Shown here: positions 27,985 to 36,533 of the stretch, one piece after another
Layout: the number at the start of each line of letters is the position of its first letter
Position numbering within the stretch: the stretch's first letter is position 1
NCBI GenBank assembly: GCA_020635655.1
Contig: JACJZI010000011.1
Location: 1 to 64,000, forward strand
Source of the DNA: Flavobacteriales bacterium
GTDB lineage: Bacteria > Bacteroidota > Bacteroidia > Flavobacteriales_F > PHOS-HE28
Length of the DNA: 64,000 nt
Direction: 5' to 3'
The notes under the pieces: generated by a model
Database searches by the model: none
What the model was told of the DNA's origin: nothing
Seen by the model: only the letters and a program-made list of their open reading frames with translations
Position numbers and translations under genes: made by a program

Positions 27985-28944
27985 TCAAGATATGGCGAAT
28001 CGGGGTTCATGGCCGATCGCCTTCGCGGCCGCCTGATATTCGGAAATGACCCGCTCCACGACCTGGGCCGCAGGCAGGATGTCATGAATGGCCGCACCGA
28101 CCTGACCGATCTCCAGTTCACCTTCCTCGAGGTCCCCCTCGAACATGCCCCGTTTTGACCGGGCCCTGCCCAGTACCTGACCCAGTTCCTCCCGATCCGC
28201 ACACCGCGCGTAGGCCTCTTGGACCTGTTCAAAGAACGCGTTCCGGACCAATCGGACGGGCGCCAATTCCTTAAGGGTCAACATGGTACCACCTTCAGGC
28301 AAGTGGACCACGATATCCTTGAACGCGGGATGCGCGGAAGATTCCGTGGTACATACGAACCGACTGCCCATCTGTACGCCATCGGCGCCCAGGCACATCG
28401 CGGCGAGCATGGCGCGGCCATCAGCGATGCCCCCCGCAGCGATGACCGGTATGGTCAGTGCATCCCGCACCATGGGGACGAGCACGAGGGTGGTGGTCTC
28501 GTCCCGCCCATTGTGCCCCCCCGCCTCGAAACCCTCCGCTACGACCGCATCCGCGCCGGCCGCCTGGGCCTTCATCGCGAACTTGACGCTGCTGACCACA
28601 TGCACCACAGTGATGCCATTGGCTTTCAAGTGTCCTGTCCAGGTCGCCGGATCGCCCGCCGAGGTGAATACGATGCGCACCCCTTCCGCCACGATCGTCC
28701 GCATGTGCTCCTCCACGTTCGGGTAGAGCAGCGGCACGTTCACGGCGAAGGGTCGGTCGGTGGCCTGATGACAGCGGCGTATGTGCGTGCGCAACACTTC
28801 GGGATACATCGAGCCCGATCCAATGATGCCCAGCCCCCCCGCGTTGCTCACCGCCGCCGCCAATTCCCAATTGGCGCACCAGATCATGCCGGCCTGAACC
28901 AGCGGGTAGCGGGTGCCGAAGAGCTTGGTGATGCGGTCGGCCAT
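27985..28944 (-). CDS. Nitronate monooxygenase family flavoprotein
   Basis: 319 residues, an FMN-dependent TIM barrel of the 2-nitropropane dioxygenase family. Visible family features are P-L-V-Q-A-G-M at the N-terminus, S-N-A-G-G-L-G-I-I-G, the catalytic-His segment E-G-x-E-A-G-G-H-N-G-R near 145, P-V-I-A-A-G-G-I-A-D-G, and G-A-D-G-V-Q-M-G-S-R-F. These enzymes oxidise alkyl nitronates; the physiological substrate here is unknown and the class also includes enoyl reductases. It ends 80 bases before the type B protein start. Confidence 0.92.
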   Translation of the reverse strand: MADRITKLFGTRYPLVQAGMIWCANWELAAAVSNAGGLGIIGSGSMYPEVLRTHIRRCHQATDRPFAVNVPLLYPNVEEHMRTIVAEGVRIVFTSAGDPATWTGHLKANGITVVHVVSSVKFAMKAQAAGADAVVAEGFEAGGHNGRDETTTLVLVPMVRDALTIPVIAAGGIADGRAMLAAMCLGADGVQMGSRFVCTTESSAHPAFKDIVVHLPEGGTMLTLKELAPVRLVRNAFFEQVQEAYARCADREELGQVLGRARSKRGMFEGDLEEGELEIGQVGAAIHDILPAAQVVERVISEYQAAAKAIGHEPRFAIS

Positions 28945-28972
28945 GCGGCGAGGTCCCGGCGGGACGGGCGGG

Positions 28973-28980
28973 CGAAGTTA
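28973..28980 (-). promoter_or_regulatory. Putative -7-like element (TAACTTCG)
   Basis: One mismatch from TAnnTTTG, 28 bases upstream of the nitronate monooxygenase start. The TTCG variant recurs before several genes in this window. Confidence 0.3.
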
Positions 28981-29063
28981 CCCCTCGCCGGGCGCAGCAG
29001 ATGCTCCGTCGATCGTTGATATCCCATCAGGCATTCCTGACGTAAGAAGGGCCGGACTTTTTT

Positions 29064-29071
29064 TATGTTTG
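29064..29071 (+). promoter_or_regulatory. Putative -7 element (TATGTTTG)
   Basis: Exact TAnnTTTG directly after a run of seven T, 31 bases upstream of ATG 29103. Confidence 0.45.
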
Positions 29072-29102
29072 CCGGGAAGTGGACGACAGGTCCGAGAAGC
29101 CC

Positions 29103-30104
29103 ATGCCGATCATACCCCTCAAACGCACCGGTCTGCTGGCACTGGTAATGGTGCTGGCCACATCGCTGCACGCCCAATATCTCTGGGATGTCGGCGTGCA
29201 TGTTGGTGGATCGAACTACCTGGGAGAGATGGGGGGCAAGGAGAAGACCCGTCGGGATTTCATCTGGGACATGAAGCTCAGTCAGACCCGATGGGCGTTG
29301 GGGGTCTTCGGTCGTCGCAAGCTGAACCGGTCATGGTCCGTAAGCGCCGGCTTGATGTACCTACGCATCCAAGGAGCCGACATCCTCTCCACCAACCCGG
29401 CACGGGTGGGCCGCAATCTGAACTTCCGGAACGACATGTTCGAGCTTTACGCGCGGCCGGAGTTCACGATCTATCAGGACAATGATGTGGGCGGCCGCGG
29501 AAGGTACCGCACTGATTTCCGCCTGTTCGTGTATGCCGGGGCTGCGCTGTTCTATCAAGCGCCAAAGGGACAGATCGATCGGCAAGGCTCCTTCTATGAC
29601 CTCCAGCCATTGGAGACGGAGGGTGTGCATTACAGCAAGTTCGGCTTCGGCGTACCCATCGGCTTCGGGTTCCATTTCACCAAGAGCCGTCGTCACCGGT
29701 TCGGCTTCGACCTCGGCTGGCGCCTGACGTTCACCGATTATCTGGACGATGCCTCCACGAACTACGTGGACCTCAGCGGTGCGGATCCCACAACGCAGGA
29801 CCTTGCCAATCAACGTCCCTTCCTGGACGATGTGGACATGAACATGGATGGTACTCAGGTCGAAACTCACGATGGCACGATCGTGACCGTTCCCGGCCTG
29901 GAGCAATATGGCTATCCGGATACTCCGGGGCCGAGCAAGAAGCCGGAGAACAAGCGTGGCGATCCCACGCACAATGACAACTACCTGACGATGACCCTGA
30001 CCTACAGCTATGTGCTGAAGGGCCAGTCGAACTTCTACCGTCAGCGCTACAGTTGGATACGTGGGAAGAAACGCATCGGCAGGAAGTCCCGCGCCAAGTT
30101 CTAA
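29103..30104 (+). CDS. DUF6089-type outer membrane beta-barrel protein
   Basis: 333 residues from ATG 29103 (M-P-I-I-P-L-K-R); the upstream ATG 29079 is less likely because it lies close to the -7 element and precedes the signal peptide. The signal peptide ends L-H-A-Q. The mature protein starts Y-L-W-D-V-G-V-H-V-G-G-S-N-Y-L-G-E-M-G-G, the characteristic opening of DUF6089 proteins, followed by alternating aromatic strands (W-S-V-S-A-G-L-M-Y-L, F-G-F-G-V-P-I-G-F-G-F-H-F). The tail is strongly basic (R-G-K-K-R-I-G-R-K-S-R-A-K-F). Members are predicted outer-membrane barrels of Bacteroidota with no established function. Single-gene plus-strand unit ended by a strong terminator. Confidence 0.85.
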   Translation: MPIIPLKRTGLLALVMVLATSLHAQYLWDVGVHVGGSNYLGEMGGKEKTRRDFIWDMKLSQTRWALGVFGRRKLNRSWSVSAGLMYLRIQGADILSTNPARVGRNLNFRNDMFELYARPEFTIYQDNDVGGRGRYRTDFRLFVYAGAALFYQAPKGQIDRQGSFYDLQPLETEGVHYSKFGFGVPIGFGFHFTKSRRHRFGFDLGWRLTFTDYLDDASTNYVDLSGADPTTQDLANQRPFLDDVDMNMDGTQVETHDGTIVTVPGLEQYGYPDTPGPSKKPENKRGDPTHNDNYLTMTLTYSYVLKGQSNFYRQRYSWIRGKKRIGRKSRAKF

Positions 30105-30122
30105 GCCGCATCGAACGATCGA

Positions 30123-30148
30123 AAAAAGGGGATCTCGGTCCCCTTTTT
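30123..30148. terminator. Bidirectional intrinsic terminator
   Basis: AAAAAGGGGA and TCCCCTTTTT form a perfect 10-bp stem around a 6-base loop. The flanking A and T runs let it work on both strands, serving the plus-strand outer membrane protein gene and the minus-strand asparagine synthase gene that converges on it. Confidence 0.9.
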
Positions 30149-30154
30149 CATGGA

Positions 30155-32029
30155 CTACGCGATCGCGTTGCGGTCCATCCAATCCTCCAGCACCACCAGA
30201 AACCAGACCCGGGCCCAGTTCACCCGGCGGTCCCCGGCCAGGAACCGGTCCCAAAGGCGATCGATCCCTTGGTGATCGAGGAGTTCACGTTGACCGAGCG
30301 CGTTCAACTTGGCGGCGCAAAAGCTGCGTAGTTCGTTGCGCATCCACTGTTCCCAGGGCAAGGTGAACCCCATCTTCGGTCGGTCGATGATCACGCGGGG
30401 CAGCAGGTCGCCCAATGCATCGGTCAACAGCTTCTTGGGCGTGTGCGGATACTTCCGGTCGTCGTCCACGCCGAGCACGAGACCAATGAGGTCGTGATCG
30501 AGGAACGGGACCCGTACCTCCAGGGCATGGGCCATGCTCATCTGATCGGTATCGCGCAACAACACGTTGGGCAGATAGGTGCTCAGTTCGGCCAGGGAGA
30601 CCTGGGACAGGAAAGGCAACGCATAGGCTCCTTCCTCCCGGATCAACCGGTGCAGGATGGCACGGACGGCATTGGGCCGGCCGGCCGCGTCCGGGCTCAA
30701 TGGTGCCAGTTCCCTGTCGGTGAAGGCGAGCCGCGAGATGGGATACGTGTCATCGACGGAGAAGCCGGTCAGCGTGAGCAGTTCGGCGGCTTTCGTTCCC
30801 TCCGGCCCGCGCTTGATCAAACGGAGCATACCGCCGGCGAGCTTGCGGAGCTCCACGGGGAACTGCGTGATCCAACGCCTGTCCCACAACGCCAATGTGC
30901 GGGTGAAGACCGGATAACCGGCGAAGAGTTCGTCGCCGCCCAGCCCGCTCAAGGCCATGGTGATCCCGGCCCGCTTCGTCTCCCGCGCCACCAACCAGGT
31001 GTTCGGACCGTCCACGCTCGGGTGGTCCATGGCCGCCAGGGCTTCGGGAAGCGCGCGCAAAAGGTCCTCGGGGCGGGCACGGATCTCGGTATGCTCCGTA
31101 CGGAAACGCTTGGCGATGATCGCCGCATAACGCGCCTCGCTGTATGCCGACTCATCGAAGGTGACCGTGAAGGTGTGCACGGGGTCCCGGCTCACAGCGG
31201 CCATCGTACCAACGACCGCGCTGCTATCGATACCTCCGCTGAGAAAGGCCCCGAACGGCACGTCGGACACGAGGCGCTCTTCGACGGCGTGGGTGAAGCG
31301 GTCGCGCACCTCGCGGTGGATCGCCTCCTGCGGAAGGTCGGCGGCCGCGCGTTGTGCCGCGCTCACCAGGTCGTACCAGCGTTCGATCCGGACCTCGTCC
31401 CCGCTCACGCGCATCCAATGCCCCGGCGGCAGCATGTGCACCTCGCGCACCAAGGTGGCCGGCGCATGCACGGTCTGGTAGCGTAGCAGATCGGCCAGGG
31501 CTTCCCGGTCCAGTGTGCGTGACACGAGGTCGGATGCCAGCAGGGCGCGCAGCTCGCTGGCGAACAGGAAATGCCGGTCACCATCGTGGAAGTACACCGG
31601 CTTGATCCCGATCCGGTCCCGGGCCAGGAAGAGCTCCTGCTCCTGTTCATCCCACACGGCAAAGGAGAACATGCCACGCAGGCGGTGCAGACATCCCTCC
31701 CCCCACCGAAGAAAGGCGGCGAGAAGCACTTCCGTATCGCTGTTCGTGCGGAACCCGTGGTCCGGGAGCTCCTCCCGGAGCGCGCGGTAGTTGTAGATCT
31801 CGCCGTTGAACACGAGCACATGGCGTCCGTCGTGGCTGCGGAACGGCTGGTCGCCATCATGTGAGAGATCGATGATGCTGAGGCGGCGGTGACCGAGCAC
31901 GGCGCCTGTTCCGAGGTGAACACCATCGGCATCCGGACCGCGGTGGGCAAGGGCATCGGTCATCCGACGCATCGTGGCGCCCGGATCGGACAGGCCCTCA
32001 AGGCCGACGATCCCTGCGATGCCGCACAT
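30155..32029 (-). CDS. asnB: Glutamine-hydrolysing asparagine synthase
   Basis: 624 residues. It begins M-C-G-I-A-G with the N-terminal nucleophile Cys2 of class II glutamine amidotransferases; the glutaminase domain runs to about 215 (N-G-E-I-Y-N-Y near 76). The synthetase domain contains the ATP pyrophosphatase loop S-G-G-I-D-S-S near 266 and G-L-G-G-D-E-L-F-A-G-Y. It uses ATP and glutamine to amidate aspartate. Such genes are often found in surface-glycan clusters, where they may amidate a sugar acid instead; the neighbour here is a UDP-sugar decarboxylase-like enzyme, so this alternative is real. The start overlaps the upstream stop as ATGA. Confidence 0.93.
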   Translation of the reverse strand: MCGIAGIVGLEGLSDPGATMRRMTDALAHRGPDADGVHLGTGAVLGHRRLSIIDLSHDGDQPFRSHDGRHVLVFNGEIYNYRALREELPDHGFRTNSDTEVLLAAFLRWGEGCLHRLRGMFSFAVWDEQEQELFLARDRIGIKPVYFHDGDRHFLFASELRALLASDLVSRTLDREALADLLRYQTVHAPATLVREVHMLPPGHWMRVSGDEVRIERWYDLVSAAQRAAADLPQEAIHREVRDRFTHAVEERLVSDVPFGAFLSGGIDSSAVVGTMAAVSRDPVHTFTVTFDESAYSEARYAAIIAKRFRTEHTEIRARPEDLLRALPEALAAMDHPSVDGPNTWLVARETKRAGITMALSGLGGDELFAGYPVFTRTLALWDRRWITQFPVELRKLAGGMLRLIKRGPEGTKAAELLTLTGFSVDDTYPISRLAFTDRELAPLSPDAAGRPNAVRAILHRLIREEGAYALPFLSQVSLAELSTYLPNVLLRDTDQMSMAHALEVRVPFLDHDLIGLVLGVDDDRKYPHTPKKLLTDALGDLLPRVIIDRPKMGFTLPWEQWMRNELRSFCAAKLNALGQRELLDHQGIDRLWDRFLAGDRRVNWARVWFLVVLEDWMDRNAIA

Positions 32030-32964
32030 CAGGCGATGAAGCGGGTGTCCGCCAGGATGCGTTCGATGCCTGCGCGCAAGGGCAACAGGTCGCGGCCCAG
32101 CAGCTCACGCATGCGCCCGATGTCGGGCATGCGCCGCGTCATGTCGCCTTCCTCGAGCGGGGGCAGATGCACGATCCGAGAACGGCTGTCCGTTAGCTCG
32201 ATGATGGTGCGCGCCAGGTCGAGGATACTGATCTCCTGATCGGAGCCGATGTTGACGACATCGTTCACCACGAGCTGGTGACGGAAGGCGTGCAGGCAGG
32301 CGTCGATGTTGTCGTCGATGTAACAGAATGTGCGCGTCTGGCTTCCGTCACCATAGATCGTGAGGTCCTCGCCCTGCAGCGCGGAACGGATGAACTTCGA
32401 CACCACGAAGTCCTTGCTCTGCTTGGGGCCGTAGGTGTTGAAGAAGCGGAAGATCGTGTACGACAGGTCGTACTCCTTGTTGTAGGAGCGCATGAACGCC
32501 TCACCGAGGTTCTTCACGATGGCGTACGGCAGCTTGGAGTTCAGCGGGGTGGTGCGTTCGTTCTGGGGGATCTCCACCGGCTCGCCGTACACCTCGCTCG
32601 AACTGGAGAAGAAGATCCGCTCCACTCCGGTGTTCTTGCACAGGTCGAGCACGTTCCGGATGCCTTCCACGTCGCGCAGCACCAGCACCGGGTTCTCGAT
32701 GGTGCGCTTCACCCCGACCACCGCCGCGTAGTGGAACACGTACTCGAAACGATGGGCGAAGAAGACCGCGCTGATGTCCTCGTAGCGATTGACGTCGCAC
32801 TTGATGAAATGGAGGTTGGCGCGACCTTCGGTGGGCAGCTTCCGCAGATCGCCCGTCAGCAGGCTGTCCACCACCACGACCTCGTTCGCCGGATCATCGG
32901 CCAGCCGCAGGGCCAGCTCGCTCGCGATGAAACCCGCGCCACCGGTGACCAGGATGCGTGCCAT
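32029..32964 (-). CDS. NAD-dependent nucleotide-sugar epimerase/dehydratase (UDP-glucuronate decarboxylase-like)
   Basis: 311 residues, extended short-chain dehydrogenase fold. Cofactor loop G-G-A-G-F-I-A is at 7-13, S-S-S-S-E-V-Y-G holds the catalytic Ser, and Y-A-I-V-K is the YxxxK pair. F-N-T-Y-G-P and G-D-G-S-Q-T-R-T-F-C-Y-I-D-D are the substrate-binding signatures seen in UDP-glucuronate decarboxylases and related 4,6-dehydratases. It makes a nucleotide sugar for the adjacent polymer locus; the exact sugar cannot be told. It is second to last in the seven-gene operon, 33 bases after the phosphoesterase gene. Confidence 0.88.
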   Translation of the reverse strand: MARILVTGGAGFIASELALRLADDPANEVVVVDSLLTGDLRKLPTEGRANLHFIKCDVNRYEDISAVFFAHRFEYVFHYAAVVGVKRTIENPVLVLRDVEGIRNVLDLCKNTGVERIFFSSSSEVYGEPVEIPQNERTTPLNSKLPYAIVKNLGEAFMRSYNKEYDLSYTIFRFFNTYGPKQSKDFVVSKFIRSALQGEDLTIYGDGSQTRTFCYIDDNIDACLHAFRHQLVVNDVVNIGSDQEISILDLARTIIELTDSRSRIVHLPPLEEGDMTRRMPDIGRMRELLGRDLLPLRAGIERILADTRFIA

Positions 32965-32997
32965 GTGCGTCGATGGAGCGGCGAAGCTAGTAAACGC

Positions 32998-34041
32998 TCA
33001 CCTTGCGCGACGGAACAGCCATCGTGCGATGAGCACAAGCATGGCGCCCAGGAGAACACCCCACCAGAATTCGGAGCGGAGCACGGTGGAACGAACGAGA
33101 TAGGGAAGCAGACGCCAGTTGAAGGTCTCCTGCTGACCCAGGTTCGCGCGCCACCACGCTGCATCATACTCCCTTGGGTCCATCAGGTGCCTGCCCGTCA
33201 GCGAAAAGGAGCTCCAATGGATGCTGTCCGGAAAAAGGTCCGCGATCAACAAAGCATCACGCGGTTCATCACGGATCGCGCTCTGGATGTAGGTGACCCC
33301 GTTGCCCTGGGGTTGGAAAAAGAAGCTCGCCGGTGCGGCTCCGCCCATGCTGCCGCTGATCCAGAAGAGCGGCAGTCGTCTTGCGATCCTTTCGATCCGG
33401 GGTCGCACGGCCTTGTCGAAATTCGTGCCGGTGATCGAACGCGTATTCCCTTTGAACAGCGCTGAATAGCGCGCATCCTCCTCTGCCCAGATCGGGCGGT
33501 GGGAAACGATGAACGCCCGGTCGTACAGATCACGTCTCGACCACTCGTCCAGGCTGTCCAGTACGGCCAGGTCAGATGGTGACAGGTCGCCATCATGGGC
33601 CTCTGAGTTCAACAGGAGCACAATGGTCCGGCCCATCCGCAGCATCTGGGGACCCACTTCCTCGCCGCGGACCACATCGTGGTTGCCGGGTGCGTTGAAC
33701 ATGGGCATCCTCAACCGATCGAACAGTGACCATCGATAGCGCACGCGATCGTGTTCGGGATCCAGGAACAGGTCACCCGTGCTGAGCAGCACATCCGCAC
33801 CCAGCTTGTTGATGGTGTCCAGGTTGGCCAGAAGCGTGGCCGCCGGGAATCCGCTCCGGTTCATGCTCGAGCCGTGGAAATGGCCGCCGATCAACACCCT
33901 GGAGCGACCGGCACTGTCCGGCGCGGGGATCGCTCGACCATTGAATGGGGATACCTGTGCATGGACCAGCAGCGCTCCGAAGAACATAGGCAGTGCCGAG
34001 AGGCAGGGAAGCTTGCACCTGCTGGAAAGGACGCAGCTCAT
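32998..34041 (-). CDS. Metallophosphoesterase-like exported membrane protein
   Basis: 347 residues with an N-terminal export signal (about 10-29) and a C-terminal membrane helix (about 322-342) ending in R-R-A-R, so the domain probably faces the periplasm. The calcineurin-like motifs are partly kept: S-T-G-D-L (D90), P-G-N-H-D (N120, H121) and V-S-H-R-P. The first motif reads G-G-H-F-H-G instead of G-D-x-H, and the usual last G-H-x-H is G-S-M-G, so two metal-ligand positions are altered. It may have changed specificity or be inactive. The start overlaps the upstream CotH-like gene stop (ATGA), implying a joint role in the exported polymer or CotH system. Confidence 0.8.
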   Translation of the reverse strand: MSCVLSSRCKLPCLSALPMFFGALLVHAQVSPFNGRAIPAPDSAGRSRVLIGGHFHGSSMNRSGFPAATLLANLDTINKLGADVLLSTGDLFLDPEHDRVRYRWSLFDRLRMPMFNAPGNHDVVRGEEVGPQMLRMGRTIVLLLNSEAHDGDLSPSDLAVLDSLDEWSRRDLYDRAFIVSHRPIWAEEDARYSALFKGNTRSITGTNFDKAVRPRIERIARRLPLFWISGSMGGAAPASFFFQPQGNGVTYIQSAIRDEPRDALLIADLFPDSIHWSSFSLTGRHLMDPREYDAAWWRANLGQQETFNWRLLPYLVRSTVLRSEFWWGVLLGAMLVLIARWLFRRAR

Positions 34042-36521
34042 GTGCCCTTCAGTACCGGGCTGCCGCCCATTTCCTTGCCGTTCACTTTCAGCACACTGCC
34101 GGCGCCCCTCTCAACGCGACCCTTGAACTCGGCCTGAACGGCGTTCATCAGCACGCGACTGGGACCGTAGCGCATGCGGTCCTTGCCGGAATGAGCGACG
34201 CGGTCGGCCTGTACCGTCCCACCGTTCATGATGATCGACCCTGCCTCGCTGGCGTTCAAGCCGGTCCCCGCCGCGTCAATGATGCAATCATCGACCTGGA
34301 CCCGACCATGCACCGAGGCCTTGATCGCAGAACCCGAGCAATGATCGACCCGCGTGCCGTTCAATGCGGCGCTCCCCCCCGTGATCGAGATGGCATCATC
34401 CCCCGCGCCTGAGAACCAGGAACCTACAATGGTGACCGCACTGAAAGCACATTCCAGTTGATCACGTCCTCCAATGAAGCTGCAATCCTGCAAAGCGGAA
34501 TTCGAAAGCGTGACCGCCAGCAAGGTCCCCCCGCCACCGGCGAACGACACCTCGACCGCATGCAGCGGTGAACGGTGAAAACTGACATTGCCGGCGAGCG
34601 GCTGGTTCCCGTCCGTCCCCCGAAGTCCTTCAAAGTGCACATGCTCCAGGACCGAGATCCGGCCGGCATCGATCACATGCATGCCCATGCTGCCCAGGCT
34701 ATCCGCAGAAACGAGGATGGGCATCGCCTCGGTGCCCACCCACTCCAATGGTGAACGACTGATGATCGCCGCACCCTGAGCCAGGGTCAGGCGTAGCGGC
34801 GGTCGCGCCCGGAACCGATATCCTTCTGGCACGATCAGGTCCTTCTCGATCCGCCATGCCCCGGGGATCACCCTGACCTCGTGGGCCGCCTCGTCCACCT
34901 CAAGAAAGGGAAAGGCCTCCATGTCACCCGCCCGTTGGGCAGGTGCGGTCCGTGCCAAAACACTATCCGATCGAAAGGGTGACACAGGTACTGCGATCGA
35001 ACGCCCGGAACCGAGGAAATGACATAGCAGCTTCGCGTCCTGCAGGTCGCCCATGCTGACCGGGCCGGAGAACACCGACACCAGCGGGAATGGAGCGCCC
35101 AACCGCCCCCTGCTGCGACATGGCACAACAGGCTCTCCGACCAAGTGACCGGTCCGACCATGGGGAAGTACGATCGATTCGATCCGAACGGGGAGCGCAT
35201 CCGTCGGTATCGCGAGCAGTGATACCGTGTCGTTCCGAATGCCCTGCAGATGGACATGCAACGGTGCGGGTGCTGATAACAGCGCCCGGATGGCCCGCTG
35301 GTTCGCGTAGTAGATCGACCGATCGAGCGGTTCGTACGGGAATTCCCCGAAGAGCATGGCCCCCGCGGTATCCAGCTCATCCGCGATGGCCTTGAACGTG
35401 CTGTCAAGGAACTCCTTTCGCATGTACCGCTCCAAATGATGCACGTATGCGGCCATGATGTCGGGATCGTTGAAGAGCTGGCGGTGCAGGTCATCCTCCT
35501 CCCGGAATTTCCCTTCGAATTGATATGCGCCCGCCAATTCCCGGATCGGGAACGCGCTGAAGCTCTCATAGCTCACGGGCTCCAGGCGTTGAGCGACCGG
35601 ATCGAAGTAGAACTTCACATCGCTCCAGTCCATGCTGTGATGACCTCCGATCAGGTCAAGGAGCGCCAACCGCCGTGCGGTACGATCGACATCGAAGACC
35701 TCCGAGGCCGCCTTCCTGCCTCGACGGAACGCATCGACCAACGCCAAGGCCTGTTCATAGACCGCCTTATCGGCCGGGTCGGCGGCCAGGTCGCTCGTAC
35801 CATACGCGTCCAACGCGGCTGCCTGATAGGCGCCATAGGCATCGTCCACATGAACACCTTCGATCCCGTTCAAACGATGCTCCCAGAACAATGCTGGATC
35901 GAACCGGAGCAGTGGTCCTGGGAGGCGTCCGTTGTTCTCCAGCAGCTCCTGTCCGAAATGTTCCTCGTAGGCATAGACACCCAGGTCCTCACCATTGAGC
36001 TGCACCTTGCAGAAGCCGTATCGCAAGGTCACCATGCCCTCGCCGCGCATCAGGCGGTGATAGAACCATTCACGGAGATAGTTCCTGGTGCCCGGATGCT
36101 GCAGGCTGAAGCGTCGCATTCCCTTGAACCCTCCTCCCTTCTTTGCAATGACGCGAAAGCTCCATTTGCGACCGGATACATGGTCCGTCATCTTTCCCTT
36201 GATCCTGAGCTTCGCGCGAAAATGGCCACCATCGGCAGCGATCTCCGCGTCCACATAGTGATCGCCCTCCGGCATGATCACCCCCCGTTCGAGGGCCTGG
36301 TCGACCACGGCTTGCAGGTGGGCCAGATCCTTCGCGTCGATCGTGATCCGTACCAAGGGTGGGTCCACGGTGAAGCTTTTCGGATAGTTGGTCGCCCATT
36401 GCCGGAGGAACGTGATGATCCCAGGATGGTCGCGGTGCTTGAGGAACCGATCGGCCGTCCATGTTCCGAACAGTACAATGACCAGAACGCCGACGAACAG
36501 AAGGAATTTATGCTTCAGCAT
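34038..36521 (-). CDS. CotH-like protein (degenerate kinase) fused to a right-handed beta-helix
   Basis: 827 residues with an uncleaved-looking N-terminal membrane anchor (5-24). Residues about 55-365 match the CotH family: R-I-K-G-K-M, W-S-F-R-V, F-S-L-Q-H-P, Y-G-F-C-K-V-Q-L-N-G-E-D-L-G-V-Y-A-Y-E-E-H-F. In the catalytic loop M-D-W-S-D-V-K-F-Y-F-D is kept, but the metal-binding D-x-D segment reads V-S-Y-E-S-F-S, without Asp. About 560-800 contains repeated short beta segments (A-V-T-I-V-G-S-W-F, A-L-N-G-T-R-V-D-H-C-S-G, V-Q-V-D-D-C-I-I-D), typical of a parallel beta-helix. CotH proteins phosphorylate extracytoplasmic proteins; this one may bind glycan through the helix. It overlaps the phosphoesterase gene by 4 bases. 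Confidence 0.82.
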   Translation of the reverse strand: MLKHKFLLFVGVLVIVLFGTWTADRFLKHRDHPGIITFLRQWATNYPKSFTVDPPLVRITIDAKDLAHLQAVVDQALERGVIMPEGDHYVDAEIAADGGHFRAKLRIKGKMTDHVSGRKWSFRVIAKKGGGFKGMRRFSLQHPGTRNYLREWFYHRLMRGEGMVTLRYGFCKVQLNGEDLGVYAYEEHFGQELLENNGRLPGPLLRFDPALFWEHRLNGIEGVHVDDAYGAYQAAALDAYGTSDLAADPADKAVYEQALALVDAFRRGRKAASEVFDVDRTARRLALLDLIGGHHSMDWSDVKFYFDPVAQRLEPVSYESFSAFPIRELAGAYQFEGKFREEDDLHRQLFNDPDIMAAYVHHLERYMRKEFLDSTFKAIADELDTAGAMLFGEFPYEPLDRSIYYANQRAIRALLSAPAPLHVHLQGIRNDTVSLLAIPTDALPVRIESIVLPHGRTGHLVGEPVVPCRSRGRLGAPFPLVSVFSGPVSMGDLQDAKLLCHFLGSGRSIAVPVSPFRSDSVLARTAPAQRAGDMEAFPFLEVDEAAHEVRVIPGAWRIEKDLIVPEGYRFRARPPLRLTLAQGAAIISRSPLEWVGTEAMPILVSADSLGSMGMHVIDAGRISVLEHVHFEGLRGTDGNQPLAGNVSFHRSPLHAVEVSFAGGGGTLLAVTLSNSALQDCSFIGGRDQLECAFSAVTIVGSWFSGAGDDAISITGGSAALNGTRVDHCSGSAIKASVHGRVQVDDCIIDAAGTGLNASEAGSIIMNGGTVQADRVAHSGKDRMRYGPSRVLMNAVQAEFKGRVERGAGSVLKVNGKEMGGSPVLKGT

Positions 36522-36533
36522 CGCTGGATCGGA

